From Bombus terrestris (taxonomy: Eukaryota > Arthropoda > Insecta > Hymenoptera > Apidae), in contig NW_025963577.1 in assembly GCF_910591885.1 (NCBI RefSeq), forward strand, positions 248,001 through 312,000: 64,000 bases of DNA. The letters run 5' to 3'. A program made the position numbers and the translations under genes. Positions 15,701 to 30,473 of the stretch are shown here, piece by piece (position 1 is the stretch's first letter; every line of letters begins with the position of its first letter). The notes below the pieces were generated by a model, which was not told the DNA's origin, did no database searches, and saw nothing but the letters and a program-made list of their open reading frames with translations.

Positions 15701-16717
15701 ATAACGTTATATACTATTACTATATAACGTATAACGTTATATACTATTACTATATAACGTATAACGATATATACTATTCCGTATTAACGTATAACGTTAT
15801 ATACTATTACGTAATAGCGTATAACGTTATATAGTATTACCATATCACGTATAACGTTGTATATTATTACGTACTAACGTATAACGTTATATACTATTAC
15901 TATATAACGTATAACGTTATATACTATTACTATATAACGTATAACGATATATACTATTACGTACTCTCCTATAACGTTATATACTATTACTATATATCGT
16001 ATAACGACATATATTACTACGTACTAACGTATAACGTTATATACTATTACTATATAACGTATAACGTTATATACTATTACTATGTAACGTATAACGTTAT
16101 ATACTATTACTATATAACGTTTAACGATATATACTATTACGTATTAACGTATAACGTTCTATACTATTACTATATAACGTATAACGTTATATACTATTAC
16201 TATATAACGTATAACGTTATATACTATTACTATATAACGTATAACGTTATATACTATTACTATCTAACGTATAACGTTATATACTATTACTATATAACGT
16301 ATAACGTTATATACTATTACTATATAACGTATAACGTTATATACTATTACTATATAACGTATAACGTTATATACTATTACTATATAACGTATAACGATAT
16401 ATACTATTCCGTACTATCGTATAACGTTATATACTATTACTATATAACGCATAACGTTATATACTATTACTATATAACGTATAACGTTATATACTATTAC
16501 TATATAACGCATAACGTTATATAATATTACTATATAACGTATAACGTTATATACTATTACTATATAACGTATAACGTTATATACTATTACTATATAACGC
16601 ATAACGTTATATAATATTACTATATAACGTATAACGATATATACTATTCCGTATTAACGTATAACGTTATATACTATTACTATATAGCGTATAACGTTAT
16701 ATACTATTACTATATAA
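12734..16717 (+). repeat. 1,410/1,290-bp tandem repeat inside copy 2 (about 3 units)
   Basis: Same family as 5,791-8,460 but with three units. H-to-H spacings are 900, 510, 780, 510 and 870 bp. The unit between 15,248 and 16,537 is the extra one. It is four monomers shorter (780 instead of 900), because the K to H part lacks a stretch present in its neighbours. Confidence 0.85.
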
Positions 16718-16768
16718 CGTATAACGTTATATAGTAATTATTACTATAATATAGTAATTACTATATAA
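16718..16768 (+). repeat. S unit 7 (51 bp)
   Basis: Standard S, homologue of 8,515, again preceded by a TATATAGCG monomer and A. Confidence 0.97.
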
Positions 16769-18748
16769 CGTATAACGTTATATACTATTACTATATAACG
16801 TATAACGTTATATACTATTACTATATAACGTATAACGATATATACTATTACATATTAACGTATAACGTTATATACTATTACGTAATAGCGTATAACGTTA
16901 TATAGTATTACCATATCACGTATAACGTTGTATATTATTACGTACTAACGTATAACGTTATATAGTATTACCATATCACGTATAACGTTGTATACTATTA
17001 CGTAATAACGTATAACGTTATATACTATTACCTAATAACGTATAACGTTATATAGTATTGCCATATCACGTATAACGATATATACTATTACGTATTAACG
17101 TATAACGTTATATACTATTACTATATAACGTATAACGATATATACTATTACTATATAACGCATAACGTTATATGCTATTACTATATAACGTATAACGTTA
17201 TATACTATTACTATATAACGTTTAACGATATTTACTATTACGTATTAACGTATAACGTTATATACTATTACTATATAACGTATAACGTTATATACTATTA
17301 CTATATAACGTATAACGTTATATACTATTACTATATAACGTATAACGTTATATACTATTACTATATAACGCATAACGTTATATACTATTACAATATAACG
17401 CATAACGTTATATACTATTACGTAATAGCGTATAACGTTATATAGTATTACTATATAACGTATAACGTTATATACTATTACTATATAACGTTTAACGATA
17501 TATACTATTACGTATTAACGTATAACGTTCTATACTATTACTATATAACGTATAACGTTATATACTATTACTATATAACGTATAACGTTATATACTATTA
17601 CTATATAACGTATAACGTTATATACTATTACTATATAACGTATAACGTTATATACTATTACTATATAACGTATAACGTTATATACTATTACTATATAACG
17701 TATAACGTTATATACTATTACTATATAACGTATAACGATATATACTATTCCGTACTATCGTATAACGTTATATACTATTACTGTATAACGCATAACGTTA
17801 TATACTATTACTATATAACGTATAACGTTATATAATATTACTATATAACGCATAACGTTATATAATATTACTATATAACGTATAACGTTATATACTATTA
17901 CTATATAACGTATAACGTTATATACTATTACTATATAACGTATAACGTTATATACTATTACTATATAACGCATAACGTTATATAATATTACTATATAACG
18001 TATAACGATATATACTATTCCGTATTAACGTATAACGTTATATACTATCACGTAATAGCGTATAACGTTATATAGTATTACCATATCACGTATAACGTTG
18101 TATATTATTACGTACTAACGTATAACGTTATATACTATTACTATATAACGTATAACGTTGCATAGTATTACCATATAACGTATAACGTTATATACTATTA
18201 CTATATAACGTACAACGTTATATACTATTACTATATAACGTATAACGATATATACTATTACGTACTATCGTATAACGTTATATACTATTACTATATAACG
18301 CATAACGTTATATAATATTACTATATAACGTATAACGTTATATACTATTACTATATAACGTATAACGTTATATACTTATACCTTATAACGTATAACGTTA
18401 TATACTATTACTATATAACGTATAACGTTATATACTATTACTATATAACGTTTAACGATATTTACTATTACGTATTAACGTATAACGTTATATACTATTA
18501 CTATATAACGTATAACGTTATATACTATTACTATATAACGTATAACGTTATATACTATTACTATATAACGTATAACGTTATATACTATTACTATATAACG
18601 TATAACGTTATATACTATTACTATATAACGTATAACGTTATATACTATTACTATATAACGTATAACGTTATATACTATTACTATATAACGTATAACGATA
18701 TATACTATTCCGTACTATCGTATAACGTTATATACTATTACTATATAA

Positions 18749-18779
18749 CGCATAACGTTATATACTATTACTATATAAA
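18749..18779 (+). repeat. 31-bp monomer (1-bp insertion), duplicate
   Basis: Exact positional homologue of 10,546-10,576 at offset 8,203, with the same extra A. Confidence 0.95.
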
Positions 18780-20069
18780 CGTATAACGTTATATACTATT
18801 ACTATATAACGCATAACGTTATATAATATTACTATATAACGTATAACGTTATATACTATTACTATATAACGTATAACGATATATACTATTACGTACTATC
18901 GTATAACGTTATATACTATTACTATATAACGTATAACGTTATATACTATTACTATATAACGTATAACGTTATATACTATTACTATATAACGTATAACGTT
19001 ATATACTATTACTATATAACATATAACGTTATATACTATTACTATATAACGTATAACGTTATATACTATTACTATATAACGTATAACGATATATAGTATT
19101 CCGTATTAACGTATAACGTTATATACTATTACGTAATAGCGTATAACGTTATATAGTATTACCATATCACGTATAACGTTGTATATTATTACGTACTAAC
19201 GTATAACGTTAAATACTATTACTATATAACGTATAACGTTATATACTATTACTATATAACGTATAACGATATATACTATTACGTACTCTCCTATAACGTT
19301 ATATACTATTACTATATAACGTATAACGATATATATTATTACGTACTAACGTATAACGTTATATACTATTACTATATAACGTATAACGTTATATACTATT
19401 ACTATGTAACGTATAACGTTATATACTATTACTATATAACGTATAACGTTATATACTATTACTATATAACGTATAACGTTATATACTATTACTATATAAC
19501 GTATAACGTTATATACTATTACTATATAACGTATAACGTTATATACTATTACTATATAACGTATAACGTTATATACTATCACTATGTAACGTATAACGTT
19601 ATATACTATCACTATGTAACGTATAACGTTATATACTATCACTATGTAACGTATAACGTTATATACTATTACTATATAACGTATAACGTTATATACTATT
19701 ACTATATAACGTATAACGTTATATACTATTACTATATAACGTATAACGTTATATACTATTACGTAATAACGTATAACGTTATATACTATTACGTAATAAC
19801 GTATAACGTTATATAGTATTGCCATATCACGTATAACGTTGTATATTATTACGTACTAACGTATAACGTTATATACTATTACTATATAACGTATAACGTT
19901 ATATACTATTACTATATAACGTATAACGTTATATACTATTACTATATAACGTATAACGTTATATACTATTACTATATAACGTATAACGTTATATACTATC
20001 ACTATGTAACGTATAACGTTATATACTATCACTATGTAACGTATAACGTTATATACTATTACTATATAA

Positions 20070-20369
20070 CGTATAACGTTATATACTATTACTATATAGC
20101 GTATAACGTTATATACTATTACTATATAACGTATAACGTTATATACTATTACGTAATAACGTATAACGTTATATACTATTACGTAATAACGTATAACGTT
20201 ATATAGTATTGCCATATCACGTATAACGTTGTATATTATTACGTACTAACGTATAACGTTATATACTATTACTATATAACGTATAACGTTATATACTATT
20301 ACTATATAACGTATAACGTTATATACTATTACTATATAACGTATAACGTTATATACTATTACTATATAA
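20070..20369 (+). repeat. A-B-B-D-F-A run before S
   Basis: Ten monomers: one A ending TATATAG, A, B, B, D, F and four A. It repeats the preceding B-B-D-F-A-A-A-A segment at 19,745-19,984 at a 390-bp lag, which suggests a local duplication. Confidence 0.8.
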
Positions 20370-20420
20370 CGTATAACGTTATATAGTAATTATTACTATA
20401 ATATAGTAATTACTATATAA
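20370..20420 (+). repeat. S unit 8 (51 bp)
   Basis: Standard S opening a Y block that lacks F, E, F'. Confidence 0.97.
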
Positions 20421-20840
20421 CGTATAACGTTATATACTATTACTATATAACGTATAACGTTATATACTATTACTATATAACGTATAACGATATATACTAT
20501 TACATATTAACGTATAACGTTATATACTATTACGTAATAGCGTATAACGTTATATAGTATTACCATATCACGTATAACGTTATATACTATTACCTAATAA
20601 CGTATAACGTTATATAGTATTGCCATATCACGTATAACGATATATACTATTACGTATTAACGTATAACGTTATATACTATTACTATATAACGTATAACGA
20701 TATATACTATTACTATATAACGCATAACGTTATATGCTATTACTATATAACGTATAACGTTATATACTATTACTATATAACGTATAACGTTATATACTAT
20801 TACTATATAACGTATAACGTTATATACTATTACTATATAA
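20370..20840 (+). repeat. shortened Y block (471 bp)
   Basis: S, A, A, Q, C, E, then directly R and D. The usual F, E, F' trio is missing, a loss of three monomers compared with other Y blocks. Confidence 0.82.
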
Positions 20841-20891
20841 CGTATAACGTTATATAGTAATTATTACTATAATATAGTAATTACTATATAA
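20841..20891 (+). repeat. S unit 9 (51 bp)
   Basis: Standard S followed by A, A, P, P. It is 471 bp after S unit 8. Confidence 0.97.
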
Positions 20892-21161
20892 CGTATAACG
20901 TTATATACTATTACTATATAACGTATAACGTTATATACTATTACTATATAACGTATAACGTTATATACTATCACTATGTAACGTATAACGTTATATACTA
21001 TCACTATGTAACGTATAACGTTATATACTATTACTATATAACGTATAACGTTATATACTATTACTATATAACGTATAACGTTATATACTATTACTATATA
21101 ACGTATAACGTTATATACTATTACTATATAACGCATAACGTTATATAATATTACTATATAA
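20841..21161 (+). repeat. short S-led run
   Basis: S, two A, two P, a run of A and one K before the H that opens the next block. No other structure is seen. Confidence 0.8.
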
Positions 21162-22031
21162 CGTATAACGATATATACTATTCCGTATTAACGTATAACG
21201 TTATATACTATTACGTAATAGCGTATAACGTTATATAGTATTACCATATCACGTATAACGTTGTATATTATTACGTACTAACGTATAACGTTATATACTA
21301 TTACTATATAACGTATAACGTTGCATAGTATTACCATATAACGTATAACGTTATATACTATTACGTACTAACGTATAACGTTATATACTATTACTATATA
21401 ACGTATAACGTTATATACTATTACTATATAACGTATAACGATATATACTATTACGTACTATCGTATAACGTTATATACTATTACTATATAACGTATAACG
21501 TTATATACTATTACTATATAGCGTATAACGTTATATACTATTACTATATAACGTATAACGTTATATACTATTACTATATAACATATAACGTTATATACTA
21601 TTAATATATAACGTATAACGTTATATACTATTACTATATAACGTATAACGGTATATACTATTCCGTATTAACGTATAACGTTATATACTATTACGTAATA
21701 GCGTATAACGTTATATAGTATTACCATATCACGTATAACGTTGTATATTATTACGTACTAACGTATAACGTTATATACTATTACTATATAACGTATAACG
21801 TTATATACTATTACTATATAACGTATAACGATATATACTATTACGTACTCTCCTATAACGTTATATACTATTACTATATAACGTATAACGATATATATTA
21901 TTACGTACTAACGTATAACGTTATATACTATTACTATATAACGTATAACGTTATATACTATTACTATGTAACGTATAACGTTATATACTATTACTATATA
22001 ACGTATAACGTTATATACTATTACTATATAA
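21162..22031 (+). repeat. 870-bp segment, copy 1 of a pair at 4,128-bp spacing
   Basis: Begins H, C, E, F, A, O and continues through I (21,822), A, J (21,882), A, P'. It shares two rare variants with 25,290-26,159: ATTAATATATAACG (near 21,601 and 25,729) and CGGTATATACTATTCCG (near 21,650 and 25,778). One visible difference is a TATATAGCG monomer near 21,520 in this copy only. Confidence 0.88.
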
Positions 22032-22301
22032 CGTATAACGTTATATACTATTACTATATAACGTATAACGTTATATACTATTACTATATAACGTATAACG
22101 TTATATACTATTACTATATAACGTATAACGTTATATACTATCACTATGTAACGTATAACGTTATATACTATCACTATGTAACGTATAACGTTATATACTA
22201 TTACTATATAACGTATAACGTTATATACTATTACTATATAACGTATAACGTTATATACTATTACTATATAACGTATAACGTTATATACTATTACTATATA
22301 A
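22032..22301 (+). repeat. A and P monomer run
   Basis: Nine monomers of A and P type leading to the S at 22,302. The matching place in the second copy of the neighbouring segment has B, B, D, F instead. Confidence 0.8.
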
Positions 22302-22352
22302 CGTATAACGTTATATAGTAATTATTACTATAATATAGTAATTACTATATAA
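22302..22352 (+). repeat. S unit 10 (51 bp)
   Basis: Standard S opening a 651-bp Y block. Confidence 0.97.
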
Positions 22353-22952
22353 CGTATAACGTTATATACTATTACTATATAACGTATAACGTTATATACT
22401 ATTACTATATAACGTATAACGATATATACTATTACATATTAACGTATAACGTTATATACTATTACGTAATAGCGTATAACGTTATATAGTATTACCATAT
22501 CACGTATAACGTTGTATATTATTACGTACTAACGTATAACGTTATATAGTATTACCATATCACGTATAACGTTGTATACTATTACGTAATAACGTATAAC
22601 GTTATATACTATTACCTAATAACGTATAACGTTATATAGTATTGCCATATCACGTATAACGATATATACTATTACTATATAACGTATAACGTTATATACT
22701 ATTACTATATAACGTATAACGTTATATACTATTACTATATAACGTATAACGTTATATACTATTACGTAATAACGTATAACGTTATATAGTATTGCCATAT
22801 CACGTATAACGTTGTATATTATTACGTACTAACGTATAACGTTATATACTATTACTATATAACGTATAACGTTATATACTATTACTATATAACGTATAAC
22901 GTTATATACTATTACTATATAACGTATAACGTTATATACTAATACTATATAA
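22302..22952 (+). repeat. Y block (651 bp)
   Basis: S, A, A, Q, C, E, F, E, F', R, D, then a GATATAT monomer, A monomers, B, D, F and four A, one of which has ACTAATACT near 22,939. It ends at the S at 22,953. Confidence 0.82.
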
Positions 22953-23003
22953 CGTATAACGTTATATAGTAATTATTACTATAATATAGTAATTACTATA
23001 TAA
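22953..23003 (+). repeat. S unit 11 (51 bp)
   Basis: Standard S opening a Y block. The preceding monomer has ACTAATACT. Confidence 0.97.
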
Positions 23004-24653
23004 CGTATAACGTTATATACTATTACTATATAACGTATAACGTTATATACTATTACTATATAACGTATAACGATATATACTATTACATATTAACGTATAA
23101 CGTTATATACTATTACGTAATAGCGTATAACGTTATATAGTATTACCATATCACGTATAACGTTGTATATTATTACGTACTAACGTATAACGTTATATAG
23201 TATTACCATATCACGTATAACGTTGTATACTATTACGTAATAACGTATAACGTTATATACTATTACCTAATAACGTATAACGTTATATAGTATTGCCATA
23301 TCACGTATAACGATATATACTATTACATATTAACGTATAACGTTATATACTATTACTATATAACGTATAACGTTATATACTATTACTATATATCGTATAA
23401 CGTTATATACTATTACTATATAACGTATAACGTTATATACTATTACTATATAACGTATAACGTAATATACTATTACTATATAACGTATAACGATATATAC
23501 TATTCCGTACTATCGTATAACGTTATATACTATTACTATATAACGCATAACGTTATATGCTATTACTATATAACGTATAACGTTATATACTATTACTATA
23601 TAACGTATAACGTTATATACTATTACTATATAACGTACAACGTTATATACTATTACTATATAACGGATAACGTTATATACTATTACTATATAACGCATAA
23701 CGTTATATAATATTACTATATAACGCATAACGTTATATACTATTACTATATAACGTATAACGTTATATACTATTACTATATAACGTATAACGTTATATAC
23801 TATTACTATATAACGTATAACGTTATATACTATTACGTAATAACGTATAACGTTATATAGTATTGCCATATCACGTATAACGTTGTATATTATTACGTAC
23901 TAACGTATAACGTTATATACTATTACTATATAACGTATAACGTTATATACTATTACTATATAACGTATAACGTTATATACTATTACTATATAACGTATAA
24001 CGTTATATACTATTACTATATAACGTATAACGTTATATACTATTACTATATAACGTATAACGTTATATACTATTACTATATAACGTATAACGTTATATAC
24101 TATTACTATATAACGTATAACGATATATACTATTCCGTATTAACGTATAACGTTATATACTATTACGTAATAGCGTATAACGTTATATAGTATTACCATA
24201 TCACGTATAACGTTGTATATTATTACGTACTAACGTATAACGTTATATACTATTACTATATAACGTATAACGTTATATACTATTACTATATAACGTATAA
24301 CGATATATACTATTACGTACTCTCCTATAACGTTATATACTATTACTATATAACGTATAACGATATATATTATTACGTACTAACGTATAACGTTATATAC
24401 TATTACTATATAACGTATAACGTTATATACTATTACTATGTAACGTATAACGTTATATACTATTACTATATAACGTATAACGTTATATACTATTACTATA
24501 TAACGTATAACGTTATATACTATTACTATATAACGTATAACGTTATATACTATTACTATATAACGTATAACGTTATATACTATTACTATATAACGTATAA
24601 CGTTATATACTTTCACTATGTAACGTATAACGTTATATACTATTACTATATAA

Positions 24654-24671
24654 CGCATAATTACTATATAA
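24654..24671 (+). repeat. 18-bp truncated monomer
   Basis: CGCATAATTACTATATAA: a monomer with an internal 12-bp deletion joining the CGCATAA start to TTACTATATAA. A second copy lies 198 bp downstream. Confidence 0.95.
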
Positions 24672-24851
24672 CGTATAACGTTATATACTATTACTATATA
24701 ACGTATAACGTTATATACTATTACTATATAACGTATAACGTTATATACTATTACTATATAACGTATAACGTTATATACTATTACTATATAACGTATAACG
24801 TTATATACTATCACTATGTAACGTATAACGTTATATACTATTACTATATAA

Positions 24852-24869
24852 CGCATAATTACTATATAA
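24852..24869 (+). repeat. 18-bp truncated monomer, second copy
   Basis: Same 18-bp unit as 24,654-24,671. The two copies are separated by six full monomers, so a 198-bp segment was duplicated in tandem. Confidence 0.94.
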
Positions 24870-25289
24870 CGTATAACGTTATATACTATTACTATATAAC
24901 GTATAACGTTATATACTATTACTATATAACGTATAACGTTATATACTATTACTATATAACGTATAACGTTATATACTATTACGTAATAACGTATAACGTT
25001 ATATACTATTACGCAATAACGTATAACGTTATATAGTATTGCCATATCACGTATAACGTTGTATATTATTACGTACTAACGTATAACGTTATATACTATT
25101 ACTATATAACGTATAACGTTATATACTATTACTATATAACGTATAACGTTATATACTATTACTATATAACGTATAACGATATATACTATTACGTACTCTC
25201 CTATAACGTTATATACTATTACTATATAACGTATAACGATATATATTATTACGTACTAACGTATAACGTTATATACTATTACTATATAA

Positions 25290-26159
25290 CGTATAACGAT
25301 ATATACTATTCCGTATTAACGTATAACGTTATATACTATTACGTAATAGCGTATAACGTTATATAGTATTACCATATCACGTATAACGTTGTATATTATT
25401 ACGTACTAACGTATAACGTTATATACTATTACTATATAACGTATAACGTTGCATAGTATTACCATATAACGTATAACGTTATATACTATTACGTACTAAC
25501 GTATAACGTTATATACTATTACTATATAACGTATAACGTTATATACTATTACTATATAACGTATAACGATATATACTATTACGTACTATCGTATAACGTT
25601 ATATACTATTACTATATAACGTATAACGTTATATACTATTACTATATAACGTATAACGTTATATACTATTACTATATAACGTATAACGTTATATACTATT
25701 ACTATATAACATATAACGTTATATACTATTAATATATAACGTATAACGTTATATACTATTACTATATAACGTATAACGGTATATACTATTCCGTATTAAC
25801 GTATAACGTTATATACTATTACGTAATAGCGTATAACGTTATATAGTATTACCATATCACGTATAACGTTGTATATTATTACGTACTAACGTATAACGTT
25901 ATATACTATTACTATATAACGTATAACGTTATATACTATTACTATATAACGTATAACGATATATACTATTACGTACTCTCCTATAACGTTATATACTATT
26001 ACTATATAACGTATAACGATATATATTATTACGTACTAACGTATAACGTTATATACTATTACTATATAACGTATAACGTTATATACTATTACTATGTAAC
26101 GTATAACGTTATATACTATTACTATATAACGTATAACGTTATATACTATTACTATATAA
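25290..26159 (+). repeat. 870-bp segment, copy 2 of the 4,128-bp pair
   Basis: Same monomer order and rare variants as 21,162-22,031. After 26,159 this copy continues B, B, D, F while the first copy continues with A monomers. Confidence 0.88.
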
Positions 26160-26399
26160 CGTATAACGTTATATACTATTACGTAATAACGTATAACGTT
26201 ATATACTATTACGTAATAACGTATAACGTTATATAGTATTGCCATATCACGTATAACGTTGTATATTATTACGTACTAACGTATAACGTTATATACTATT
26301 ACTATATAACGTATAACGTTATATACTATTACTATATAACGTATAACGTTATATACTATTACTATATAACGTATAACGTTATATACTATTACTATATAA

Positions 26400-26450
26400 C
26401 GTATAACGTTATATAGTAATTATTACTATAATATAGTAATTACTATATAA
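26400..26450 (+). repeat. S unit 12 (51 bp)
   Basis: Standard S opening a 591-bp Y block with an extra A. F' here ends GTAGTAA near 26,715. Confidence 0.97.
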
Positions 26451-26990
26451 CGTATAACGTTATATACTATTACTATATAACGTATAACGTTATATACTAT
26501 TACTATATAACGTATAACGTTATATACTATTACTATATAACGTATAACGATATATACTATTACATATTAACGTATAACGTTATATACTATTACGTAATAG
26601 CGTATAACGTTATATAGTATTACCATATCACGTATAACGTTGTATATTATTACGTACTAACGTATAACGTTATATAGTATTACCATATCACGTATAACGT
26701 TGTATACTATTACGTAGTAACGTATAACGTTATATACTATTACCTAATAACGTATAACGTTATATAGTATTGCCATATCACGTATAACGATATATACTAT
26801 TACGTATTAACGTATAACGTTATATACTATTACTATATAACGTATAACGATATATACTATTACTATATAACGCATAACGTTATATGCTATTACTATATAA
26901 CGTATAACGTTATATACTATTACTATATAACGTATAACGTTATATACTATTACTATATAACGTATAGCGTTATATACTATTACTATATAA

Positions 26991-27041
26991 CGTATAACGT
27001 TATATAGTAATTATTACTATAATATAGTAATTACTATATAA
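26991..27041 (+). repeat. S unit 13 (51 bp)
   Basis: Standard S opening a 471-bp Z block. Confidence 0.97.
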
Positions 27042-27461
27042 CGTATAACGTTATATACTATTACTATATAACGTATAACGTTATATACTATTACTATATA
27101 ACGTATAACGTTATATACTATTACTATATAACGTATAACGTTATATACTATCACTATGTAACGTATAACGTTATATACTATTACTATATAACGTATAACG
27201 TTATATACTATTACTATATAACGTATAACGTTATATACTATTACTATATAACGTATAACGTTATATACTATTACGTAATAACGTATAACGTTATATAGTA
27301 TTGCCATATCACGTATAACGTTGTATATTATTACGTACTAACGTATAACGTTATATACTATTACTATATAACGTATAACGTTATATACTATTACTATATA
27401 ACGTATAACGTTATATACTATTACTATATAACGTATAACGTTATATACTATTACTATATAA

Positions 27462-27512
27462 CGTATAACGTTATATAGTAATTATTACTATAATATAGTA
27501 ATTACTATATAA
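27462..27512 (+). repeat. S unit 14 (51 bp)
   Basis: Standard S opening a long Y block. Confidence 0.97.
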
Positions 27513-28442
27513 CGTATAACGTTATATACTATTACTATATAACGTATAACGTTATATACTATTACTATATAACGTATAACGATATATACTATTACATATT
27601 AACGTATAACGTTATATACTATTACGTAATAGCGTATAACGTTATATAGTATTACCATATCACGTATAACGTTGTATATTATTACGTACTAACGTATAAC
27701 GTTATATAGTATTACCATATCACGTATAACGTTGTATACTATTACGTAATAACGTATAACGTTATATACTATTACCTAATAACGTATAACGTTATATAGT
27801 ATTGCCATATCACGTATAACGATATATACTATTACATATTAACGTATAACGTTATATACTATTACTATATAACGTATAACGTTATATACTATTACTATAT
27901 ATCGTATAACGTTATATACTATTACTATATAACGTATAACGTTATATACTATTACTATATAACGTATAACGTAATATACTATTACTATATAACGTATAAC
28001 GATATATACTATTCCGTACTATCGTATAACGTTATATACTATTACTATATAACGCATAACGTTATATGCTATTACTATATAACGTATAACGTTATATACT
28101 ATTACTATATAACGTATAACGTTATATACTATTACGTAATAACGTATAACGTAATATAGTATTGCCATATCACGTATAACGTTGTATATTATTACGTACT
28201 AACGTATAACGTTATATACTATTACTATATAACGTATAACGTTATATACTATTACTATATAACGTATAACGTTATATACTATTACTATATAACGTATAAC
28301 GTTATATACTATTACTATATAACGTATAACGTTATATACTATTACTATATAACGTATAACGTTATATACTATTACTATATAACGTATAACGTTATATACT
28401 ATTACTATATAACGTATAACGATATATACTATTCCGTATTAA

Positions 28443-29162
28443 CGTATAACGTTATATACTATTACGTAATAGCGTATAACGTTATATAGTATTACCATAT
28501 CACGTATAACGTTGTATATTATTACGTACTAACGTATAACGTTATATACTATTACTATATAACGTATAACGTTATATACTATTACTATATAACGTATAAC
28601 GATATATACTATTACGTACTCTCCTATAACGTTATATACTATTACTATATAACGTATAACGATATATATTATTACGTACTAACGTATAACGTTATATACT
28701 ATTACTATATAACGTATAACGTTATATACTATCACTATATAACGTATAACGTTATATACTATTACTATATAACGTATAACGTTATATACTATTACTATAT
28801 AACGTATAACGTTATATACTATCACTATGTAACGTATAACGTTATATACTATTACTATATAACGTATAACGTTATATACTATTACTATATAACGTATAAC
28901 GTTATATACTATTACTATATAACGTATAACGTTATATACTATTACTATATAACGTATAACGTTATATACTATTACTATATAACGTATAACGTTATATACT
29001 ATTACTATATAACGTATAACGTTATATACTATTACGTAATAACGTATAACGTTATATACTATTACGCAATAACGTATAACGTTATATAGTATTGCCATAT
29101 CACGTATAACGTTGTATATTATTACGTACTAACGTATAACGTTATATACTATTACTATATAA
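28443..29162 (+). repeat. C-E-F, I-A-J and P/A run
   Basis: C, E, F, A, A, I, A, J, A, then TATCACTATATAA and P monomers, a run of A, B, a CGCAATAA version of B, D, F, A. It is the lead-in of the block that follows. Confidence 0.8.
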
Positions 29163-30473
29163 CGTATAACGTTATATACTATTACTATATAACGTATAAC
29201 GTTATATACTATTACTATATAACGTATAACGATATATACTATTACGTACTCTCCTATAACGTTATATACTATTACTATATAACGTATAACGATATATATT
29301 ATTACGTACTAACGTATAACGTTATATACTATTACTATATAACGTATAACGTTATATACTATTACTATGTAACGTATAACGTTATATACTATTACTATAT
29401 AACGTATAACGTTATATACTATTACTGTATAACGTATAACGTTATATACTATTACTATAGAACGTATAACGTTATATACTATTACTATATAACGCATAAC
29501 GTTATATAATATTACTATATAACGTATAACGTTATATACTATTACTATATAACGTATAACGTTATATACTATTACTATGTAACGTATAACGTTATATACT
29601 ATTACTATATAACGTATAACGTTATATACTATTACTGTATAACGTATAACGTTATATACTATTACTGTAGAACGTATAACGTTATATACTATTACTATAT
29701 AACGCATAACGTTATATAATATTACTATATAACGTATAACGTTATATACTATTACTATATAACGTATAACGTTATATACTATTACTATATAACGTATAAC
29801 GTTATATACTATTACTATATAACGTATAACGTTATATACTATTACAATATAACGTATAACGATATATACTATTACATATTAACGTATAACGATATATACT
29901 ATTCCGTACTATCGTATAACGTTATATACTATTACTATATAACGCATAACGTTATATAATATTACTATATAACGTATAACGTTATATGCTATTACGTAAT
30001 AACGTATAACGTTATATAGTATTGCCATATCACGTATAACGTTGTATTATATTACGTACTAACGTATAACGTTATATACTATTACTATATAACGTATAAC
30101 GTTATATACTATTACTACATAATGTATAACGTTATATACTATTACTATATAACGTATAACGTTGTATAGTATTACCATATAACGTATAACGTTATATACT
30201 ATTACTATATAACGTATAACGTTATATACTATTACTATATAACGTATAACGTTATATACTATTACTATATAACGTATAACGTTATATAGTAATTATTACT
30301 ATAATATAGTAATTACTATATAACGTATAACGTTATATACTATTACTATATAACGTATAACGTTATATACTATTACTATATAACGTATAACGATATATAC
30401 TATTACATATTAACGTATAACGTTATATACTATTACGTAATAGCGTATAACGTTATATAGTATTACCATATCA
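29163..30473 (+). repeat. 1,311-bp segment, copy 1 of a pair at 1,821-bp spacing
   Basis: A, A, I (29,223), A, J, then two rounds of P', A, CTGTATAA, CTATAGAA or CTGTAGAA, A, K, followed by CAATATAA, Q, G, K, D, T, O, A and S at 30,273 with A, A, Q, C, E. It matches 30,984-32,294 at offset 1,821. Two base differences are visible: AACGTT near 29,590 against AAAGTT near 31,411, and CTACATAATG near 30,115 against CTATATAATG near 31,936. Confidence 0.88.
30273..30323 (+). repeat. S unit 15 (51 bp)
   Basis: Standard S inside the first 1,311-bp segment. Its homologue is at 32,094 (offset 1,821). Confidence 0.97.

Larger units (their letters stand above)
11867..20069 (+). repeat. large tandem duplication, copy 2 (8,203 bp)
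   Basis: Second copy of 4,924-11,866, directly adjacent and in the same orientation. It is 1,260 bp longer. It gained one internal unit of 1,290 bp (H monomers at 13,058, 13,958, 14,468, 15,248, 15,758 and 16,628, against four in copy 1) and lost one monomer near 16,530. After 20,069 the match to copy 1 stops: copy 1 is followed by S, this copy by consensus monomers. Confidence 0.92.
22953..25289 (+). repeat. long Y block plus H-C-E-F and I-A-J run
   Basis: S-led Y order to D and Q, then a G-A-GCTATT segment like that of 12,424 (it shares the rare CGTACAACG monomer near 23,636). Then come B, D, F, A run, H (24,114), C, E, F, I, A, J and the 24,474-24,869 region that holds the two 18-bp truncated monomers. 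Confidence 0.82.
26160..28442 (+). repeat. S-led Y, Z and Y blocks
   Basis: B, B, D, F and four A, then S at 26,400 with a 591-bp Y block, S at 26,991 with a 471-bp Z block, and S at 27,462 with a long Y block. The last carries G, a GCTATT monomer, B, a GTAATATAG version of D, F and a run of A, and ends just before C at 28,443. Confidence 0.8.

Noticed and set aside
4924..20069. Interpretation of the large duplications as assembly errors
   Set aside because: It cannot be excluded without reads. However, the copies differ by whole units and private point changes, which a simple duplicated contig would not show, so they are reported as real with that caveat.
24380..25045. Longest open frame (221 codons, minus strand), a 10-residue repeat of the form YIVIVYNVIR
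   Set aside because: The 30-bp period equals ten codons, so one frame per strand stays open wherever the variants carry no stop. The start is a chance ATG in a D monomer, the composition follows the satellite, and no signal or promoter context is visible. The 18-bp truncations merely happen to be in frame.
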